From a virus: DNA of 55,879 bases. The position numbers were made by a program, and so were the translations under genes. Location of the stretch: positions 1 to 55,879 of the IMG/VR virus record IMGVR_UViG_3300036761_000980. One strand, written 5' to 3'. This document shows, one piece after another, positions 52,351 to 55,879 of the stretch. The notes beneath the pieces are model-generated. The model saw only the letters and a program-made list of their open reading frames with translations. It had not been told where the DNA came from and did not search any database. Each line of letters begins with the position of its first letter. Position 1 is the first letter of the stretch.

Positions 52351-52500
52351 ATGAAAGTTAAATCAATTTTAATATCAGAAAAAACACATGAAACATTAAA
52401 AAAATTTTGTAAGGAAAATTCGTTAATTTTAGGTAATTGGGTTGATAAGGTTATTTCAGAAGTAATAAAAGAAAAAGATGAAAAGAAAGATAGAAAATGA
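52351..52500 (+). CDS. RHH-like small protein, partner of Vsr-like endonuclease
   Basis: This 49-aa protein (MKVKSILISEKTHETLKKFC, then KENSLILGNWVDKVISEVIK) has a strand (VKSILIS) and two helices as in RHH proteins, with a Lys-rich tail. It lacks the MGR start of the other three. The stop overlaps the nuclease ATG by four bases. Confidence 0.7.
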   Translation: MKVKSILISEKTHETLKKFCKENSLILGNWVDKVISEVIKEKDEKKDRK

Positions 52501-53291
52501 ACGAATATATAAGATTATGTCCTTCTTGCGGAAAGGAAATAAAATATAAAAATAAAAGTCATTGTATTAGAGCAGATATAAAAAATTCAATATGTCAGGA
52601 ATGTCAACAAAAAAAATATCAATCAATTGAAAAATTTATAAGGAATTGTCCTATTTGTGATAAAGAAATAAAATATAAGGATAACATATCTTATGAACGA
52701 AGTATTAAAAAAGATCGGCCATGTTTATCTTGTTATTCTAAAATAGGAGAATATGAAAATAAAACAAATATAAGAAATTGTCCCATATGTAATAAAAAAA
52801 TAATCTATTCTAACAAATATAAATGTAATTACGCTAATTTAAAAAAATCGGAATGTCGTTCTTGTTCAAAATCAGGAGAAAAAGCTCCACTATATGGAAG
52901 AATAGGTGAAAAACACCATAACTTTGGTATAAAATTGACGGATGAACAAAAACAAAAAATGAGATTATCAAAAATGGCACATTTAAAAAAATGTTATGGG
53001 CAATTATCTCCGTTTTATAATCCTCTTGCTTGTCAATATTTTAATAAATTAATGGAAGAAACAAACACGCATATACAACATGCCGAAAACGGTGGTGAAT
53101 TTTATATTCCCGAATTAGGATATTGGGTGGATGGCTATGATGAAATTAATAATGCAATATATGAATTTGATGAAAGACATCATTTCGACGCTTTTGGTAA
53201 TTTAAAAGATAAAGACATACGCCGTCAAAATGAAATCGTGAAATTATTAAAATGTCAATTTCATAGAATAAAATTTAATATGGTATCATAA
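52497..53291 (+). CDS. Homing endonuclease, three zinc ribbons plus NUMOD3 and Vsr/EDxHD-like nuclease (264 aa)
   Basis: Three repeats of C-P-x-C-x-K-x-I-x-Y followed by C-x-x-C (about 8-125) look like tandem zinc ribbons for DNA recognition. A NUMOD3-like segment GEKHHNFGIKLTDEQKQKMR lies near 137-156. The C-terminus has VDGYDEINNAIYEFDERHHF and DIRRQNEIVKLLKCQFHRI, resembling Vsr/EDxHD-type homing nucleases. No HNH or GIY-YIG motif is present. It is the third nuclease family found with an RHH partner in this window. Confidence 0.72.
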   Translation: MNEYIRLCPSCGKEIKYKNKSHCIRADIKNSICQECQQKKYQSIEKFIRNCPICDKEIKYKDNISYERSIKKDRPCLSCYSKIGEYENKTNIRNCPICNKKIIYSNKYKCNYANLKKSECRSCSKSGEKAPLYGRIGEKHHNFGIKLTDEQKQKMRLSKMAHLKKCYGQLSPFYNPLACQYFNKLMEETNTHIQHAENGGEFYIPELGYWVDGYDEINNAIYEFDERHHFDAFGNLKDKDIRRQNEIVKLLKCQFHRIKFNMVS

Positions 53292-53303
53292 ATTAAGAAC
53301 TGT

Positions 53304-53486
53304 TTAGGGAACGGTTATCTCGTTTAATTTATTTACAATATTCTCAACCTCTTGTGCTGGCACAACTGTTGACGGCAATGGCGCTGGCTTTGATTTTATT
53401 TCACCATTTTCCACATATGTGATTCTTGCTGGTTGTTGTGCTGGTGATACTATTGTTTTTTTACCTTTACATCCGCATGGACTCAT
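53304..53486 (-). CDS. Small CGC-motif protein (60 aa)
   Basis: MSPCGCKGKKTIVSPAQQPA is followed by a Pro-rich middle and a C-terminal helix (AQEVENIVNKLNEI). The two Cys could bind a metal. It is a single minus-strand gene between a homing cassette and a methylase. The family is not recognised. Confidence 0.55.
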   Translation of the reverse strand: MSPCGCKGKKTIVSPAQQPARITYVENGEIKSKPAPLPSTVVPAQEVENIVNKLNEITVP

Positions 53487-53499
53487 ATTAATCTTTTTT

Positions 53500-53508
53500 A
53501 ATAAATAT
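53500..53508 (-). promoter_or_regulatory. ATATTTATT element before 53486 gene
   Basis: Minus-strand copy of the recurrent element, ending 13 bases before the start codon. It lies back to back with the plus-strand promoter at 53509. Confidence 0.35.
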
Positions 53509-53540
53509 TTTGTTTTCTAATTTATTTTAGTTTATCTTTG
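53509..53540 (+). promoter_or_regulatory. Bacteroidetes-type promoter for methylase
   Basis: TTTG at 53509-53512 and TATCTTTG at 53533-53540 are separated by 20 bases. The methylase ATG follows 38 bases later. Confidence 0.65.
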
Positions 53541-53578
53541 TACCAATATTAACAATATTAAACCTAAAAGTAAAGTAA

Positions 53579-54223
53579 ATGGACAAAGATTTTATTCCTG
53601 TAAAAAGTGTTTATAATAGCAACTATGAGGTCATCAAAAACATAATGACTTTATATAAGATTAATCGGTTTGATCTTGATTGTACCTATTCAAGAGGATT
53701 GTTTTGGAAAAATTTGCCTGAGCCAAGAATAAAAACGGATCTAGTCCCAATGACCGATGACACAATACAAGCAGATTCCGAACATCTACCATTTGAAGAT
53801 GGTAGTATGAAAACTATAATGTACGATCCTCCGTTCATAATATCTGGAAAATTATATAAAGAAAACAAAGAAGGTAGTTCAGTAATTGCTAAGAGGTTTG
53901 AAGGATATACAACATATGAAAAATTAACAACTAATTATTATAATACATTACAAGAACTTTATCGGATTTGTGAAAAAGATGGGTTAGTTGTAATGAAGAC
54001 AATGGACACAGTGAGTGGGGGCAAGAATCATTTTACACATGTAATGATTATGAATATGGCGATGAAAATCGGATTTTATCCAAGAGATCTTTTCGTTTTA
54101 GTAGCAAAAATGAGGATCAATTCCTTTGGTGGAAAATGGAATAAACAAGAACACGCCAGAAAACACAACAGTTTTTTCTGGATTTTAGAAAAAACAACAC
54201 CTAAAGTGAAATATTTGTTTTAA
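53579..54223 (+). CDS. DNA methyltransferase with DPPF motif (214 aa)
   Basis: The catalytic motif TIMYDPPF lies near residue 78-85, with preceding DDTIQADSEHLPFEDGSMK as in amino-methyltransferases (N4-cytosine or N6-adenine). Later KDGLVVMKTMD is the strand after the active site. The protein is short and has no evident target-recognition domain. The gene has its own host-type promoter, so early expression and DNA protection are likely. Homing cassettes lie on both sides. Confidence 0.75.
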   Translation: MDKDFIPVKSVYNSNYEVIKNIMTLYKINRFDLDCTYSRGLFWKNLPEPRIKTDLVPMTDDTIQADSEHLPFEDGSMKTIMYDPPFIISGKLYKENKEGSSVIAKRFEGYTTYEKLTTNYYNTLQELYRICEKDGLVVMKTMDTVSGGKNHFTHVMIMNMAMKIGFYPRDLFVLVAKMRINSFGGKWNKQEHARKHNSFFWILEKTTPKVKYLF

Positions 54224-54228
54224 AAATC

Positions 54229-54257
54229 ATATTTATATAAAAAGTAAGATATTTATT
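54229..54257 (+). promoter_or_regulatory. Two ATATTTAT elements 20 bases apart
   Basis: ATATTTATA at 54229-54237 and ATATTTATT at 54249-54257 precede the fourth RHH ATG, the second by three bases. The spacing of two helical turns would also suit paired RHH binding. Confidence 0.4.
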
Positions 54258-54260
54258 AAT

Positions 54261-54422
54261 ATGGGAAGGGAAAAAATAAATCCTCGTAATAAAAAAGTCA
54301 GGGCGACAATTACTATTGATCCTAAAATCGAAAAAATGATTAAGGAATTACATATTAATTTGTCATCTCTGGCAAATGATTTACTATTGAAATATTTTGA
54401 CGAAAAAAAGACGATATACTAA
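54261..54422 (+). CDS. Ribbon-helix-helix protein, partner of GIY-YIG endonuclease
   Basis: This 53-aa protein (MGREKINPRNKKVRATITID, then PKIEKMIKELHINLSSLAND) aligns over its full length with the 11929 protein: MGR start, basic tail, TITID strand, P-x-I, helix, I-N-x-S-S-L turn, helix. It overlaps the nuclease gene by 26 bases. Confidence 0.8.
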   Translation: MGREKINPRNKKVRATITIDPKIEKMIKELHINLSSLANDLLLKYFDEKKTIY

Positions 54423-55080
54423 TCCAATATCCTGTATATATAAAATAACATATGACAAATACATTTATATTGGTAGTACGGCAATATTTTCTAAAAGAAA
54501 ATTTGAACATTTATGGATGTTAAAAAATAATATTCATACTAATCCAATACTTCAAAACATATATAACAAACATGGTAGAACTAGCATAGAAATTTCTATA
54601 GTTGAAGAAGTGCCTATTGAGAATTTAATTGAAAGTGAACAAAGATACATTGATCAATATAAAACAAGTACAGATTTGAGATTAATAAACATTTTATTGG
54701 TGGCGGGAAGTTCTTTAGGTTATAAGCAAAGTCAAGAAACCTGTGATAAAAAAAGAAAGTCTATGTTAGGTAAAAACAAAGGAGTCAAAAGAAGTGAGGA
54801 ATATTGTTTACAACAATCTATTCGTCAAAAAAATAGAGTAATAACTCAAGAATGGAAAGATAAAATTTCTAATACATTAAAAGGAAGGGCAAGTCCTAAC
54901 AAACCTAAAAAATTTATTATTTATAATAATATCACATATTCATATAAAGAGTTTGCAGAAATTGTTAATTGTAATTTAAGTAATCTATATTTAACGACGC
55001 AAAAATATACTGAGAAGAAATATGGATATAAATTTGTTGAAATTAAGCAGGATTCTGAGGTGTTCCAAGGTACATATTAA
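54397..55080 (+). CDS. GIY-YIG homing endonuclease with NUMOD-like tail, TTG start (227 aa)
   Basis: The catalytic GIY-YIG domain is at the N-terminus: SCIYKITYDKYIYIGST, then KRKFEHL with the catalytic Arg region, and later the Glu/Asn region near IESEQRYIDQY. NUMOD3-like repeats follow (GKNKGVKRSEEYCLQQSIRQ, GRASPNKPKK) and a helix-turn-helix-like end (YKEFAEIVNCNLSNLYLTTQ). The frame has no ATG before the domain, so TTG at 54397 inside the RHH gene is the likely start, implying dependence on RHH translation. The 3' end overlaps the convergent DUF192 gene. Confidence 0.82.
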   Translation: MTKKRRYTNPISCIYKITYDKYIYIGSTAIFSKRKFEHLWMLKNNIHTNPILQNIYNKHGRTSIEISIVEEVPIENLIESEQRYIDQYKTSTDLRLINILLVAGSSLGYKQSQETCDKKRKSMLGKNKGVKRSEEYCLQQSIRQKNRVITQEWKDKISNTLKGRASPNKPKKFIIYNNITYSYKEFAEIVNCNLSNLYLTTQKYTEKKYGYKFVEIKQDSEVFQGTY

Positions 55081-55402
55081 CTCTATCACCTATTTTCCAA
55101 CCGCTGGCAGTACCTGCGGGGAACTCTATGACATGATCTCCCATTCCTGTATACCGAGGTAAGGTCATTCGGTGAGGGTCTTCTACGGGACAATTATGAT
55201 GAATCATACTGATTCGTTTATTAAGAACAAAAACAATATCTAATGGGACTAGGCAATTTTTCATCCAAAATGAATGATGTCCTTTTCCCATTTTAAATAC
55301 CATACATCCTTCAAGTTTATCTCTGCCCATCATACCCCTGGCAAACTCTTCGGGCTTCGATAGATATTCAGCGGAAAATTGTTTATCGTTTATAATAACC
55401 AT
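55043..55402 (-). CDS. DUF192 family protein (119 aa)
   Basis: ATG at 55402 (MVIINDKQFSAEYLSKPEEF) is chosen over an upstream in-frame ATG at 55447. The family motifs are present: FARGMMGRDKLEGCMVF, HSFWMKNCLVPLDIVFVL and HVIEFPAGTASGWKIGD. DUF192 proteins are small beta-barrels of uncertain function, usually exported in bacteria; no signal peptide is seen here. The last 38 bases overlap the end of the GIY-YIG gene in the opposite direction. Confidence 0.8.
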   Translation of the reverse strand: MVIINDKQFSAEYLSKPEEFARGMMGRDKLEGCMVFKMGKGHHSFWMKNCLVPLDIVFVLNKRISMIHHNCPVEDPHRMTLPRYTGMGDHVIEFPAGTASGWKIGDRVNMYLGTPQNPA

Positions 55403-55405
55403 ATT

Positions 55406-55414
55406 GATAAATAT
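55406..55414 (-). promoter_or_regulatory. ATATTTATC element before DUF192 gene
   Basis: Minus-strand copy ending three bases before the start codon at 55402, which supports that start. Confidence 0.4.
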
Positions 55415-55473
55415 TTGGAAATATAAATAATTTTCCTTATATTTCATAGTATAAAATCAATAGAAGAAAATAT

Positions 55474-55879
55474 ATGAAAAAATTAATGGCGCCTATTAAG
55501 TTCTTCGGTGGTAAAAATCTTATGTTCAGTGAGATAATGAAATATTTTCCTAAACCAGAGGAATATAATTGTTACATCGAGAGCTTTGGTGGAAGTTTTG
55601 CTCTCGGTTTGAAAATTGATCCAATTCCCCCAATTCAAATGTATAATGACCTCGATCAGAATGTTTATTCATTATATAAAGTACTATCTGATCCCGATAT
55701 GTTCAAATCATTCAAAGATAAATGTGATTTGGTTCTCTATTCCGAAGATATTCGGTCCGAATTTAAAGAGAACCTGAAACGAGACGATCTTTCAATAATT
55801 GATCGGGCGTTTAATTTCTTCTACGTAAATAGGACATCACATAATGGCGTCGGTGGTTTTTCTAAGAACACATATGTCA
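55474..55879 (+). CDS. D12-class adenine DNA methyltransferase, 3' end outside window
   Basis: MKKLMAPIKFFGGKNLMFSE is the SAM-binding opening; YIESFGGSFALGLKID is motif I, and MYNDLDQNVYSLYKVLSDPD and FFYVNRTSHNGVGGFSK are typical of Dam-type enzymes. The catalytic D-P-P-Y lies beyond the window. It is the second D12 gene, clearly different from that at 29376. Three DNA methylases in 26 kb suggest heavy protection against restriction. Confidence 0.8.
   Translation, partial: MKKLMAPIKFFGGKNLMFSEIMKYFPKPEEYNCYIESFGGSFALGLKIDPIPPIQMYNDLDQNVYSLYKVLSDPDMFKSFKDKCDLVLYSEDIRSEFKENLKRDDLSIIDRAFNFFYVNRTSHNGVGGFSKNTYV

Noticed and set aside
1-55879. tRNA genes, integrase, toxin-antitoxin pairs
   Set aside because: No cloverleaf, integrase motif or toxin motif was seen. 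The RHH genes resemble antitoxins, but their partners are homing nucleases, not known toxins.

Overview
The window is about 56 kb of gene-dense, AT-rich DNA from a large tailed phage, most likely a T4-like myovirus infecting a member of the Bacteroidetes. The phage assignment rests on an SbcC/SbcD (gp46/gp47-type) pair, a RuvC-like resolvase, a toprim primase, a PD-(D/E)XK exonuclease, homing endonucleases, DNA methylases and very long fibre proteins. The host assignment rests on Bacteroidetes-type promoters (TTTG-N19/20-TAnnTTTG), a FISUMP domain, a Bacteroidetes-style histone H1-like protein and a short sigma-70 factor. No tRNA, rRNA, CRISPR array, integrase or reverse transcriptase was seen. 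No stretch over 300 bases lacks a gene.

Layout. 1-8425: virion and adhesin genes, namely a 5'-truncated triple beta-helix protein, small proteins, a protein with a TPS-rich linker, and a 677-aa probable structural protein. 8479-18868: DNA metabolism (ruvC-like, primase, exonuclease, SbcD, SbcC) with small genes and two homing-endonuclease cassettes. 18930-22386: sigma factor and three membrane/coiled-coil proteins. 22416-26439: an amidase-fold protein and probable structural proteins, including a DUF5661 protein. 26479-31898: small accessory genes, a histone-like protein, a Dam-type methylase, a BCS1-like AAA+ ATPase and a glutaredoxin-like protein. 31961-45506: three giant fibre/adhesin genes, including a 2571-aa collagen-like protein. 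45549-52310: four translationally coupled genes for glycosylation and methylation. 52351-55879: two more homing-endonuclease cassettes around a DNA methylase, a DUF192 gene, and the start of a second D12 methylase.

Two systems stand out. (1) Four cassettes each contain a ribbon-helix-helix (RHH) gene of 49-53 codons overlapping the start of a homing-type endonuclease gene. The nucleases belong to three unrelated families: HNH twice, Vsr/EDxHD-like once, GIY-YIG once. Operator-like repeats lie upstream of two of the RHH genes. One pair of cassettes brackets the primase region and the other brackets a DNA methylase. I infer an RHH-regulated homing module. (2) A radical SAM protein, a GT4/GT-A/FkbM fusion, a MycE-like methyltransferase and a GT-A/TibC-like O-heptosyltransferase fusion follow directly after the Gly-Thr-Ser/Gly-Ser-Ser collagen-like fibre genes. 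I infer that the phage glycosylates and methylates its own Ser/Thr-rich fibres.

Regulation. Host-like TAnnTTTG boxes precede the primase, sigma, 28991 and 53579 genes. A different element, ATATTTAT followed by A, T or C, lies 3-20 bases before the start codons of structural genes and of all four RHH genes, on both strands. It may be a late promoter, possibly read by the phage sigma factor.
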